Below, piece after piece: positions 34,694 to 43,925 of a stretch of 64,000 nt of DNA; position 1 is the stretch's first letter; each line of letters opens with the position of its first letter. The translations under genes and the position numbers were made by a program. The DNA is from Flavobacterium sp. ACN6 (GTDB taxonomy: Bacteria; Bacteroidota; Bacteroidia; Flavobacteriales; Flavobacteriaceae), in NCBI RefSeq assembly GCF_002304005.1, contig NZ_MRCQ01000009.1, positions 124,001 to 188,000 of the forward strand, written 5' to 3'. A model generated the notes under the pieces. That model was given only the letters and a program-made list of their open reading frames with translations. It was not told where the DNA came from and ran no database searches.

Positions 34694-35809
34694 TTATATT
34701 GTGTTTTTTTGACCTCGTGCATCCACAGGCCATTGGGTATAAAGCTGCTGTTTTTTATTGACCACTTGAAGAGTATCATATAAAGCCACGGTCGGACAGA
34801 CATGATAGGGTTCTGCATAAATAATATCTCCAATTTCATATTCGTTTTCCCCCTTATTTTCTAAAATCAGATGTTCTTCAGAATGTGCGGTTGGAATTAA
34901 ACTTTCATCATTTAAAATAACCAGTCTTTTATCAATCGGATTTTCTGATGAAACAGCTTTATAACCAATGTCTACACAAAATGTATTTTTTGTTGGTTTA
35001 GAAATAACGGTTCCAACAATTACTAAAGCGGCTTTAAAATCTTGTTCCGGAAGATGAATTTCATAATTGGAATCCCAAAAAACAAAAGTACCTGGACTGC
35101 ATTCTACATTTTTCTGCAAGGCGTAAAACGGAAAAGTATTGGAACCGCCGGCAACAATTTTCAAATCATAATCAAATTCATTTTGTGTCTTTTCAACTTT
35201 GCTTAAAATCTGTTCAAATGCTTTTGAAGCTTCTAAATTCCTCTCTTCTAGATTTCCTTTTAGGTGACCGTCATAAATATGAAAGCCTTTAAAATGCAAG
35301 TTTTCGAGTTTTGAAATAACATGAATTAACTCCGTCCAATCTTCTGAAATCGGAAAACCAGTTCGGTTCATTCCAGTATTCAAATCCAAATAAACAGATA
35401 AAACAAGATTATTTCTTTTGGCAGTTTCATTTAAAGCGAAAGCCGTTTTTTGATTGTCTATGATAGTTGAAAAATGAATTTCGGGAAATTTTTTAATTAG
35501 CAAAATCCATCTTTCTGCTTTTAATCCAACTGGCTGATACGCCAAAAGAATGTCTTCAATTTTTTGATTGGCGGCAAGTTCGGCTTCACAAATGGTAGCG
35601 CATTTAATTTTCTTAATATTATAAATCTTAAAAAGCTCTAAAATCGCAGCATTTTTATGTGTCTTAATATGCGGACGTAATTTTTGAGTGTCGCCTTTAA
35701 CGTAAGAAATCAGACGTTCAATATTAGTTCGCACACGATCTTCATAAACTGCTAAAAACGGTGTGTCGATAAGCGTTTCGGAGTTAATTTCCCACCAGTT
35801 CTTTTGCAT
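34694..35809 (-). CDS. D-serine dehydratase / D-threonine aldolase-like PLP enzyme
   Basis: A fold-type III PLP enzyme of 371 aa. The PLP lysine is in RPHIKTHK (Lys49). The alanine-racemase-like barrel fills the first two thirds. The C-terminal domain has PYHVCPTVALYD with the His-x-Cys zinc ligands (His336, Cys338) that define the DSD1/D-threonine aldolase group. Family knowledge gives two options: D-Ser to pyruvate and ammonia, or retro-aldol cleavage of D-Thr. The RidA gene beside it, whose family removes 2-aminoacrylate made by Ser dehydratases, favours D-serine dehydration. Confidence 0.82.
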   Translation of the reverse strand: MQKNWWEINSETLIDTPFLAVYEDRVRTNIERLISYVKGDTQKLRPHIKTHKNAAILELFKIYNIKKIKCATICEAELAANQKIEDILLAYQPVGLKAERWILLIKKFPEIHFSTIIDNQKTAFALNETAKRNNLVLSVYLDLNTGMNRTGFPISEDWTELIHVISKLENLHFKGFHIYDGHLKGNLEERNLEASKAFEQILSKVEKTQNEFDYDLKIVAGGSNTFPFYALQKNVECSPGTFVFWDSNYEIHLPEQDFKAALVIVGTVISKPTKNTFCVDIGYKAVSSENPIDKRLVILNDESLIPTAHSEEHLILENKGENEYEIGDIIYAEPYHVCPTVALYDTLQVVNKKQQLYTQWPVDARGQKNTI

Positions 35810-35849
35810 AATTCTTGGTTTTTAGCAATTTATAAATGTTATTTTTTTT

Positions 35850-35980
35850 AAACACATAGAGACATAGATTTTGGATGCTTTTGAAAGGCGTTTCACTTGT
35901 TTTAATAAACATAGTCTTTGTGTAAATGATTTGTTATTTATTTTAATCTTTTAAACTAAAAACTATATTTCTACGTGTTT
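35850..35980. repeat. Imperfect inverted repeat with AAACACATAGA arms
   Basis: The left arm begins AAACACATAGAGACATAG at 35850 and the right arm ends CTACGTGTTT at 35980, pairing over about 22 bp with a few mismatches. It fills the 181-bp gap between two operon genes and may contain an internal promoter or processing hairpin. Confidence 0.55.
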
Positions 35981-35990
35981 AAAAACTAAA

Positions 35991-36458
35991 TTAATACAAT
36001 TCAAAAAGTGCTTCAACTTCCACTGGAATATTATCGGGAAGCGATCCCATTCCGACAGCGCTTCTAACTCCAATTCCGTTTTCTTGTCCCCATACTTCTG
36101 CAAATAATTCGCTGCAGCCATTGATAACATAAGGATGTCTAAGGAAATCAGAAGTACAATTGACCATTCCGAGTACTTTTATAACTCTTTTTACTTTAGA
36201 TAAACTTCCAAAATTGGTTACAATGGTTGATAACATGGTAAGGCCGACTTGTCTCGCAGCTAATTTTCCTGCTTCAATATCCATATCGTCTCCAACACGG
36301 CCAATAATTAAAGAGTTGTCCTCTTGAACAGGTCCGTGACCAGACAGATATAAATATTTTCCGTCTACTAAATAGGGTTTGTAAATTCCTAAAGGCTGTG
36401 GAGCAGGGGGTAAAGACAAACCAAGACTTTCGAATTTTTCTTGTGGATTTAAGCTCAT
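35991..36458 (-). CDS. RidA/YjgF family protein
   Basis: RidA-family enzymes hydrolyse reactive enamines/imines such as 2-aminoacrylate, releasing ammonia. This 155-aa protein belongs to the longer YjgF subgroup (motifs YLSGHGPVQ, AARQVGLTMLSTI, VLGMVNCT, NGCSELFAEVWG, GIGVRSAVGMGSLP). The Arg of the active site is retained in GVRSAVG. It is 4 bp downstream of the permease gene and so is translationally linked. It would detoxify intermediates from the adjacent PLP enzyme. Confidence 0.88.
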   Translation of the reverse strand: MSLNPQEKFESLGLSLPPAPQPLGIYKPYLVDGKYLYLSGHGPVQEDNSLIIGRVGDDMDIEAGKLAARQVGLTMLSTIVTNFGSLSKVKRVIKVLGMVNCTSDFLRHPYVINGCSELFAEVWGQENGIGVRSAVGMGSLPDNIPVEVEALFELY

Positions 36459-36462
36459 AATT

Positions 36463-37782
36463 TTAATGTATTAAAGCGTTCAAAATAAAAATAAATACAA
36501 TTCCTAAAACAGAAACCATTGATTCCATTACTGTCCAGGATTTAAAAGTGTCTTTTAGGCTGATATTGAAATATTCTTTGAACATCCAGAAACTGGGGTC
36601 GTTAACATGAGAACACATTAAACTTCCTGCTCCTACAGATAGTACAAAGAGATTGGGGTCTAGATCGTTTGATTGTAGTAAAGGTAGTAAAACGCTGGCA
36701 GTCATTAAACCAGCCGCTGTTGCAGAACCTACGCAGATACGAATAATAGCTGCCATAATCCAAGCTAATAAGAAGGGGTGAATAGTAACTTGTTTTAAAG
36801 CGGCAACTATCGTTTCGTTTACACCGCTTACAATCATAACTTCTTTGAGACAGCCGGCGCCTCCAACTATTAAAACAATTAAAGCAACATCTTTTATGGC
36901 CTGCGTATAATCATCCATAACAGAAGACATGCTTCGATTCATTCTAATTCCTAAAGTATAGGTGCACAAAAGCAGTGACAGCAGCATAATAATACTTGGA
37001 TCTCCAATAATTTTGCAGATAGCTATTAATTTTTCATTATCTGAAATAAGCGGAAGTAAAGACGTAATTGTTAATCCGAAAACGGGAAACAGGGCAGAGA
37101 ATAGGCTTATGCCAAAACCAGGCAGTTTTCCTTCATTCGTTATTTCTTCGACATTTAAGATTTCGTGATCCGATTCTGTTTTTATATTTTTAAAACGGGT
37201 AGAAAACCATAAACCCGCAATTAAGATGGTCGGAATGGCGATTATAATTCCGTATATCAAAACTAAACCAATATCTGCTTTTAAAATACTGCTCAATGCC
37301 ATAGGAGAAGGATGCGGCGGAAGAAAACCGTGCGCAACAGAAAGTGAAGCCAGCATTGGAATTCCCAAATAAACTTTTGATAATTTAAATTGATGTGCAA
37401 CCGAAAATATCAGCGGGACTAAAAGCACAAAACCAACGCTGTAAAAAAGCGGAATTCCGATAATAAATCCAGTTATCATTAATCCTAACCGAACATATTT
37501 TCTTCCAGTCCAATTCATAACCGTTTTAGCGATCACTTTTGCGGCTCCAGACGAAACGGCAAGTTTGCCAATACAAGTTCCAAAAACAATAATTAAAGTA
37601 ATTGAACCCAGCATTTCGCCAAGTCCTTTTTGCAAAACGGGAGAAATGGTTTCTATTGGTAAACCGAGAAAAAGCGCTGCTAAAAGTGAGGTGATAATAA
37701 ACGCGATAAAAGGATTTATTTTAAACCAGGCAATCTGTAAAATCAAGAAAACAATGCATGCTGTGAGAATAAGAATGCTCAT
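36463..37782 (-). CDS. GntP-family permease (gluconate / D-serine type)
   Basis: A 439-aa inner-membrane proton symporter with about 12 hydrophobic helices. The GntP family includes gluconate (GntT), fructuronate and D-serine (DsdX) transporters. Motifs such as GLGEMLGSITLIIVFG, HGFLPPHPSPMA and CVGSATAAGLMTAS mark the family. Because RidA and a D-serine dehydratase-like enzyme follow in the same operon, a DsdX-like D-serine role is more likely than gluconate uptake, though sequence alone does not settle this. Confidence 0.87.
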   Translation of the reverse strand: MSILILTACIVFLILQIAWFKINPFIAFIITSLLAALFLGLPIETISPVLQKGLGEMLGSITLIIVFGTCIGKLAVSSGAAKVIAKTVMNWTGRKYVRLGLMITGFIIGIPLFYSVGFVLLVPLIFSVAHQFKLSKVYLGIPMLASLSVAHGFLPPHPSPMALSSILKADIGLVLIYGIIIAIPTILIAGLWFSTRFKNIKTESDHEILNVEEITNEGKLPGFGISLFSALFPVFGLTITSLLPLISDNEKLIAICKIIGDPSIIMLLSLLLCTYTLGIRMNRSMSSVMDDYTQAIKDVALIVLIVGGAGCLKEVMIVSGVNETIVAALKQVTIHPFLLAWIMAAIIRICVGSATAAGLMTASVLLPLLQSNDLDPNLFVLSVGAGSLMCSHVNDPSFWMFKEYFNISLKDTFKSWTVMESMVSVLGIVFIFILNALIH

Positions 37783-37827
37783 GGTTTGTGGTTGGTTTTT
37801 AGTTACTTATAATTGTGGTTGGAATTT

Positions 37828-37835
37828 CAAATATA
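37828..37835 (-). promoter_or_regulatory. -7 element of the permease operon
   Basis: TATATTTG on the minus strand fits TAnnTTTG, 45 bases before the permease ATG. Confidence 0.55.
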
Positions 37836-37854
37836 TAAAATATTTTTACATATC

Positions 37855-37889
37855 GCATTTTTTTTGCAAAAATTGCGTTTTTTTTGCAA
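37855..37889. promoter_or_regulatory. Candidate operator: two GCR-T8-GCAA direct repeats
   Basis: GCATTTTTTTTGCAA (37855-37869) and GCGTTTTTTTTGCAA (37875-37889) are direct repeats exactly 20 bp apart, two helical turns. They lie just upstream of the expected -33 position of the permease operon, and 77 bp before the divergent amidase gene. A DeoR-type or other dimeric regulator is the likely ligand. Confidence 0.6.
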
Positions 37890-37965
37890 TATTAATGTTA
37901 AAATTACCGAATGGTACACAAAGAATACAGTGATGTTTTCTACCTTTATGTAAAAATATACTGAA

Positions 37966-38733
37966 ATGAAAATTGCTTTAATCCAAACGGAACTCTTCTG
38001 GGAAAATGCTTCTAAAAATCGAGAAAACTTTGATTTAAAAATAGCTGAAATTGTTTCAGAAGTAAATTTAATTGTACTTCCCGAAATGTTTTCGACTGGA
38101 TTTACCATGAATCCGTCTGCAATTGCAGAAACCATGCAGGGAGAAACGATCGAATGGATGAAAATAAAAGCAAAGCAAAAAAATGCTGCGATAACAGGAA
38201 GTTTAGTTATTACAGAAAATGGAAACTATTACAATCGTATGGTTTTTGTTTTTCCTTCGGGCGAAATTCAATATTACGATAAAAGACATTCTTTTTCTTT
38301 AGCAGGAGAAGACAAGGTTTATAGCCGAGGGAACGAAAAGGTGATTGTGGAATATTTGGATTGGAAAATCTGTCTGCAGGTTTGTTACGATTTACGATTT
38401 CCTGTTTTTGTGCGAAATGTAGAAAATTATGATCTGATCCTATATGTTGCCAATTGGCCAAAAGTGCGAATTAATGCTTGGGATGCTATGTTAAAAGCGC
38501 GTGCGATAGAAAATTTATCTTTTGTAATCGGGGTAAATAGAGTTGGATTGGATGCAAATGATTACGAACATAATGGCCATTCTCAGGCAATCGATTTTTT
38601 AGGGAATTATATCGTAGAACCACAAGAAAAAAATGGTGTTTTTATCTTGGAATTAGATAAAAACACCATGTATGAAACCCGCAGTAAATTGGATTTTTTA
38701 AGCGATAAAGATCAATTTGAAATTAAGCTTTAA
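37966..38733 (+). CDS. Nitrilase-superfamily omega-amidase (YafV/Nit2-like)
   Basis: A C-N hydrolase of 255 aa. The catalytic triad is visible: Glu40 in VLPEMFSTGF, Lys106 in YDKRHSF and Cys140 in CLQVCYDLRFPV. The DLRFP and YDKRHSFSLAGE motifs match the YafV/Nit2 branch, which hydrolyses alpha-ketoglutaramate or alpha-ketosuccinamate to the keto acid and ammonia. It is divergent from the permease operon across 183 bp. Its stop overlaps the convergent lipoprotein gene by 4 bp. Confidence 0.9.
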   Translation: MKIALIQTELFWENASKNRENFDLKIAEIVSEVNLIVLPEMFSTGFTMNPSAIAETMQGETIEWMKIKAKQKNAAITGSLVITENGNYYNRMVFVFPSGEIQYYDKRHSFSLAGEDKVYSRGNEKVIVEYLDWKICLQVCYDLRFPVFVRNVENYDLILYVANWPKVRINAWDAMLKARAIENLSFVIGVNRVGLDANDYEHNGHSQAIDFLGNYIVEPQEKNGVFILELDKNTMYETRSKLDFLSDKDQFEIKL

Positions 38734-40418
38734 AACGCTTTCCGTTTCTTTTCTGCGTCTTTTTTCTTTTTGTCGTCTATTTTTTTCTCGACCTCTGGGT
38801 TAAACGGAATACTTAAATCAATTGTTTCGTTTCGATCCCAGTTTGCGCGCACATCAAATTCTTCCTGATTATAATACACTTCTTCAGAATATCGTTTTTC
38901 TAGGAAGCTACCCGTGTCATAAAGTTTGTTTTTATTATCATCATAAATTATACGAACGGTAAAAATTTCAGGCTGTAATAAGTTGAATTCTAATGTTGTT
39001 GCTCCTTCAGAATATTCGCTGGCCAAAACAACATCTCCTTTTTTATTGGTCAATTCGACAATTATAGGAAAACGTTTTACATTCTTTAGATTCAAAATTA
39101 TATTTCCGTAATCGGCTACTTCTTTGGTCGTCAGTTTGATTGATAAAGTATCATTTGTCTTTTCGTAGAAATCAGTCAAAGCACCTGGTAAGAAGGTGAA
39201 ATTGTATTTTTCTAAAGGTTCTTTTTTGAAATCAACATACAATTTTTGATCAAATTCATCGTATTCGGTTGTGTATTCCACAGCAGTAGAATCTTTGTTG
39301 ACAAGCAGGATTTTAGATTTATCAAATTTTACCAATGGAGTTTCTGTTTCCAAAGTAAAACGTTCTCTAAAATTAATTGTTCCGTTTTGTACTGGTTTAA
39401 TATTAAGAGTATCCTTTTTAAGATCTTTAATTTTAAATGTGAATTTCTTATTGTATTTGTCTTTATCAACTTCCAGAGATAAAGAATCTACTTTTAAAGG
39501 TTTATACCAAACTTGAAGCGAGTCTTTCTTTGGAAATTGCGTAACAATAGTTTCTAAAACTTCAGTATTATTTCTTAGAACAATTTTTGGTTTGTTATTT
39601 TTAAAATTCTGCTTTCCTTCATACGGAAGTAATAATCTGTTTCCCGAAGCCTGAATTGGTTTAAATGTCTTTAAAGGAAGTGTTTCTTTAAATAATTCTA
39701 CATCATAAACCGAATCTGTTGGAATAGTAATATAGTTTTTTAAGAAACCAATTTTATCATCTTTTGGATTAAATTTATTGTTGCTGCCTTTGTCTTTTAA
39801 GGCAACCAAAAGATATTTTCCCTCTTTAAGATTTTCAAATTGGAAAGTTCTCATACTGTCCAAAGTATTGGTGATATAGCTAGGAAAATCTTTGTAAATA
39901 ACAGAATCTTTAAATTTATCATTAACCTCATAAAGCATTACCGAAACAAAATTATCTACATGTTTTTCGTAAGAATCCTTGATGCGCCCATTAAGTTTAA
40001 GCGAATCAATATGCGATCCAGTCGAGAAAACATACTTAAATTGATTCAAAGCATTTCCTTCGTTGTTGTCTTGAATTGCCTGTCCAAAATTTAAACTGTA
40101 AGTTGTGTTTGGCAGTAAAGTATCTCGAATCTCAATCTTTATAAATTTGCTTACGGTCTGAGGTGTGATTAAAGGCTCGTTTTTAAACGGCGGCGAAATA
40201 ATCAGCTGTTTATTGGTGTTTTTCAGTTTAATATATTCATCAAAATTTAAAGTGATAGTGTTTCCTTTAAAATTGGTACTGTAATTTTCAGGAAAACTCG
40301 ATACCAAAACGGGTGCTAAAGTATCTTTTAAACCGCCGGTAATACTGCCTCTTTTAGCGCAGCTTATCATTGAGATTAGAATTATAAAGGAAATATATTT
40401 TAGAGTGTTTTTCAACAT
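38730..40418 (-). CDS. Large lipoprotein with N-terminal Ig-like domain
   Basis: A 562-aa surface or periplasmic lipoprotein. The signal peptide ends in the lipobox LISMISC. Right after it comes a bacterial Ig-like (Big_5/SbsA) domain with DTLAPVLVSSFPE and ITLNFDEYIKLKN (about residues 30-130). The rest is beta-rich with repeated strands, and the end is a Lys-rich tail. The ATG at 40418 is used; a GTG eight codons upstream only adds polar residues before the signal. The function is unknown; a conserved role in the Bacteroidota cell envelope is likely. Confidence 0.75.
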   Translation of the reverse strand: MLKNTLKYISFIILISMISCAKRGSITGGLKDTLAPVLVSSFPENYSTNFKGNTITLNFDEYIKLKNTNKQLIISPPFKNEPLITPQTVSKFIKIEIRDTLLPNTTYSLNFGQAIQDNNEGNALNQFKYVFSTGSHIDSLKLNGRIKDSYEKHVDNFVSVMLYEVNDKFKDSVIYKDFPSYITNTLDSMRTFQFENLKEGKYLLVALKDKGSNNKFNPKDDKIGFLKNYITIPTDSVYDVELFKETLPLKTFKPIQASGNRLLLPYEGKQNFKNNKPKIVLRNNTEVLETIVTQFPKKDSLQVWYKPLKVDSLSLEVDKDKYNKKFTFKIKDLKKDTLNIKPVQNGTINFRERFTLETETPLVKFDKSKILLVNKDSTAVEYTTEYDEFDQKLYVDFKKEPLEKYNFTFLPGALTDFYEKTNDTLSIKLTTKEVADYGNIILNLKNVKRFPIIVELTNKKGDVVLASEYSEGATTLEFNLLQPEIFTVRIIYDDNKNKLYDTGSFLEKRYSEEVYYNQEEFDVRANWDRNETIDLSIPFNPEVEKKIDDKKKKDAEKKRKAF

Positions 40419-40592
40419 AACGGTTTTCAAATTTGATTGCACAAAATAACGATTATATTTGCTTTAATTGAAATTTTTTATCGATTTATTAGGATTTACA
40501 ACTTTTGCATTTCTTCTGTATTTTTTAGGGTTTTGAATATTTTAGACAGTCATAATTTCTTACTTTTGATTTCAAATGTAATTTTCTAAGTT

Positions 40593-41597
40593 TTGTTAAA
40601 GCGATTTTTTTCAATTTTATGCCTCTTTTTACTGCTTTCTTGCAGTAATAGCGAAAAGCCAGTTATATCCTTTTATTATTGGAAAACAATATTCAAGCTT
40701 TCAAAAACGGAGAAAGAAGTTTTGACTGAAAACAATGTTCAAAAGCTTTATATTAGATATTTTGATATCGGACTTCATCCAGAAACAAAATTCCCAATTC
40801 CGATTAGTCCAATACGTTTTGAAGAAAATCCGCAAAAATATACGATTGTCCCAATTGTCTTTATTCAGAATAAAGTAATGCTGCAGCCAAAATTAGATGT
40901 GAATGATTTAGCACAGAAAACATTTAATTTTATTGAACAGATCAACACGAAAAATAAAATTTCTTGTGATGAAATTCAAATTGACTGCGATTGGTCTTTG
41001 AATAGCAAAGACAATTATTTGGAATTTATAGAAGTTTTTAAAAAGCTTTCGAAGAAAAAACTTTCAGCAACAATTCGACTGCATCAGGTGAAATATTTTA
41101 AAAAGACAAAAATTCCAAATGTCGATTCTGGAGTTTTGATGTATTATAATATGGGATCGATTGCACCAGATTCTCTCAATTCTATTTACGATCAGAAAGC
41201 GGCATCAAAATATCTGAAAAGTATAAAGAAATATCCGCTTCATCTGGATCTGGCATTTCCAATTTATTCGTGGGGAGTTCATATTAGAAATAATAAAGTA
41301 ATCGGACTTCGCTCAAAAATAGATGTAAAAGAGCTGATGCAGGATTCAAATTTTGAAAAAACACAGTCCAATTTTTTCACAGTAAAACAATCTAATTATA
41401 AAAATGGTGTTTTTTATGAAGAGAACGATCTGCTGAAAATAGAAGAAATTAAAAAAGACGATTTAAAAGAAATGGCAGAAGATTTGGATGAAAATCTGCC
41501 TGAAAAACCAAACGAAATTATATTTTACGATTTAGACGAATTCAATTTAAACAATTATGAAAAGAATATTTTTGAACAAGTTATTTCTAAGTTTTAG
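40593..41597 (+). CDS. Lipoprotein with TIM-barrel-like domain
   Basis: A 334-aa protein with a lipoprotein signal (LCLFLLLSC) and TTG start. The body resembles a glycoside-hydrolase-like TIM barrel: VQKLYIRYFDIG, IDCDWSLNSKDNYLEFI (acidic end of a barrel strand), LSATIRLHQ, and HLDLAFPIYSWG. I cannot assign a substrate. Its last 41 bp overlap the next gene, so the two are translationally coupled and probably act together at the cell surface. Confidence 0.65.
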   Translation: MLKRFFSILCLFLLLSCSNSEKPVISFYYWKTIFKLSKTEKEVLTENNVQKLYIRYFDIGLHPETKFPIPISPIRFEENPQKYTIVPIVFIQNKVMLQPKLDVNDLAQKTFNFIEQINTKNKISCDEIQIDCDWSLNSKDNYLEFIEVFKKLSKKKLSATIRLHQVKYFKKTKIPNVDSGVLMYYNMGSIAPDSLNSIYDQKAASKYLKSIKKYPLHLDLAFPIYSWGVHIRNNKVIGLRSKIDVKELMQDSNFEKTQSNFFTVKQSNYKNGVFYEENDLLKIEEIKKDDLKEMAEDLDENLPEKPNEIIFYDLDEFNLNNYEKNIFEQVISKF

Positions 41598-43914
41598 CCT
41601 TGCTTTACTTTCCATATATGGAATTATTTATGCCTGCGCCGGCGGAGACGACTGGGATTTCTTTGGATACAATTCTAATTTTACGCCAGAAACTTTTGCC
41701 GACAAATCGTATTCGCCCCTTTTTCTTTCGGGCGGCATTTTTTACGGAATTGGTTTTGATACCCAGCACAATTCCCGTTTTAATGGAAACATAAAATCAG
41801 ACTGGGCAGATTACCTAAAAGGAAAAGCGGATACCACAACGGTAAATTACTTTTTGATTGGAGATGAAAAACCTAGATATTATTCTGACGAGAAAGACAA
41901 GATTAAAAACAAAGAAGAAATAAGCGATCTTCATGTTTTTTATAAAAGCAAAAAGGAGAATAAAAGTTCTCAAAAATGGGGGAAGAAACTTAATTTGAAA
42001 GACGATAAGATTAAAAATTTTATCGAGTTTTTATATTTAGCCCAAAAAATTGAAACCGTTTCTATAGGCGAGGATTATTGGAGTTACGATCCCGTTGTAG
42101 CGAAAACTTTCAACGATGCGAAAATGATTCAGTCTATAGAAAATGTTTACAACACTCTGTCTGATCCTTTTTTGAAAAATAGATATTGGTTTTTGACTAT
42201 GAAAGCTCGTTTTTATAGTAATGACAAACAAAAAGCAATTGACTTTTTTAATAAAACAGAGAGTTCTGCTGCAAAAAACACTTTGTATTATCGTGCGTTG
42301 GCCTATGTTGCGGGAATCAATTACAAGCAGAAAAAATATGCAGTTTCTAATTATTTATATGCGCAGGTTTTTGATAAGTGCCCGGAATTACGTGTCGTAA
42401 CGGCGTATAGTTTTCATCCAAAAAATGAATCGGACTGGAATAAATCTTTGGCAATGGCAAAAAACAACAGTGAAAAAGCAGCGCTTTGGGCAATTCACGG
42501 TTATTATAAAGATGAAAAACAAGCCATTGAAAAGATTTATGAACTGGATCCAAAAAGCGAACATTTAAATTATCTGGCAACCAGATTGGTGAATGCGCTG
42601 GAACAAAAAATCAATAATTCTTTTCAGCAGAATGCAGGAGAAAATCAGCCGATGAAACCGCAGACGATTGCCGAAAATAAAAGTGAAAACAAAGCAAAAA
42701 TTGACAACAGTGCACTTGATTTAATTGCTAAAATAGCTGCAGCAGGAAATACAGAAAAACCATATTTATGGGATATTTCATTGGGATATCTTCAAACGCT
42801 GAAAGGCGATTATGCCAATGCAGATAAGAGTTATACTAAAGCAGTAAAAACACTGCCTAAAACACAATTAGCAACGTACCAAATTCGATTATTACGTTTT
42901 GTAAACAACTTGAGCAAAATCGATAAACTGGATGATACTAACGTAAAAACAGTTTTAGCCGATTTGAATTGGATTTATTTTGAACTGCCAAAGACTTATA
43001 AAGGAAGTGAGTTTCGTTATCAAAATGCTTTTCAGTGGAGTAAAAATTATTTGGCAGCTTTATATAAATCAAAGTCAAATCCTGTAATGGCAGAATTGTT
43101 TAATGAATCTCGTTACAGTTATTGGAACGATGGAAATTCATTTTATGATAATGAAAAAGAACTGCTGGCAATGAAAGCTTTTTTAGAAAAGTCTAATAAA
43201 AATGAAATTGAGAAAATTGGTGCTGGAATTTATAGTTTGAAATTAAAAGACATTAATAATTTTCAGGCAGTTCAAGCGGCTTTTAAAAATAAAATTCCAG
43301 AAGCAATTGAATTTTTGAAACAAGCAGATTCGGTTCAATATTTTAAGTTTTTAGGAAATCCGTTTAACGGAAGTATAAAAGACTGCCACGATTGTGATCA
43401 TGTCGCTTATCAAAAAAGAAAATACACTTATATGGATTTCTTGACGACGATAAAATCAATGCAGGATAAATTAGCTCAAAAAGAAGATGTGTATACCAAC
43501 AGTCTTTTATTAGGAAATGCTTTTTATAATATTTCTCATTTTGGAAACGGAAGAACGTTCTACGAAATTAATATTGTAGGTTACGGATCAAGTCCTTATT
43601 CGTTTAGAAATGCAATGAAAGAAATGATTACGAATAATTCAGTGTCGAAAATGTATTATCAAAAAGCTTTTGAAGCGGCTTCAAACAAAGAACAAAAAGC
43701 AAAATGTTTGTATTTGATTTCAAAATGCGAGCGAAACGATTATTACAATAAAAAGTACAGCGCTATAAATAGTTATTGGGACATTCAAGATGATAAAGTT
43801 AATTTTATTGCCTGGAATTCTTTTAAAGCTTTGAGAAAAGACTACTCAGATACGAAGTATTATCAAGATGTAATTGCAGAATGTGGTTATTTTAATACTT
43901 ATGTAAATCAATAA
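41557..43914 (+). CDS. Large secreted TPR-like protein of unknown function
   Basis: A 785-aa protein with an N-terminal signal (ALLSIYGIIYACAGGD), which may be a lipoprotein (Ala-Cys). The middle and C-terminal parts are helical with TPR-like periods, for example YAVSNYLYAQVFDKCPE, LQTLKGDYANADKSYTKA and MYYQKAFEAASNKEQKAKC. A CHDCDH Cys/His cluster occurs near residue 610. The start ATG at 41557 lies inside the preceding lipoprotein gene. The coupling implies a shared surface complex. I do not recognise the family. Confidence 0.7.
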   Translation: MKRIFLNKLFLSFSLALLSIYGIIYACAGGDDWDFFGYNSNFTPETFADKSYSPLFLSGGIFYGIGFDTQHNSRFNGNIKSDWADYLKGKADTTTVNYFLIGDEKPRYYSDEKDKIKNKEEISDLHVFYKSKKENKSSQKWGKKLNLKDDKIKNFIEFLYLAQKIETVSIGEDYWSYDPVVAKTFNDAKMIQSIENVYNTLSDPFLKNRYWFLTMKARFYSNDKQKAIDFFNKTESSAAKNTLYYRALAYVAGINYKQKKYAVSNYLYAQVFDKCPELRVVTAYSFHPKNESDWNKSLAMAKNNSEKAALWAIHGYYKDEKQAIEKIYELDPKSEHLNYLATRLVNALEQKINNSFQQNAGENQPMKPQTIAENKSENKAKIDNSALDLIAKIAAAGNTEKPYLWDISLGYLQTLKGDYANADKSYTKAVKTLPKTQLATYQIRLLRFVNNLSKIDKLDDTNVKTVLADLNWIYFELPKTYKGSEFRYQNAFQWSKNYLAALYKSKSNPVMAELFNESRYSYWNDGNSFYDNEKELLAMKAFLEKSNKNEIEKIGAGIYSLKLKDINNFQAVQAAFKNKIPEAIEFLKQADSVQYFKFLGNPFNGSIKDCHDCDHVAYQKRKYTYMDFLTTIKSMQDKLAQKEDVYTNSLLLGNAFYNISHFGNGRTFYEINIVGYGSSPYSFRNAMKEMITNNSVSKMYYQKAFEAASNKEQKAKCLYLISKCERNDYYNKKYSAINSYWDIQDDKVNFIAWNSFKALRKDYSDTKYYQDVIAECGYFNTYVNQ

Positions 43915-43925
43915 AATAGAAAGAA

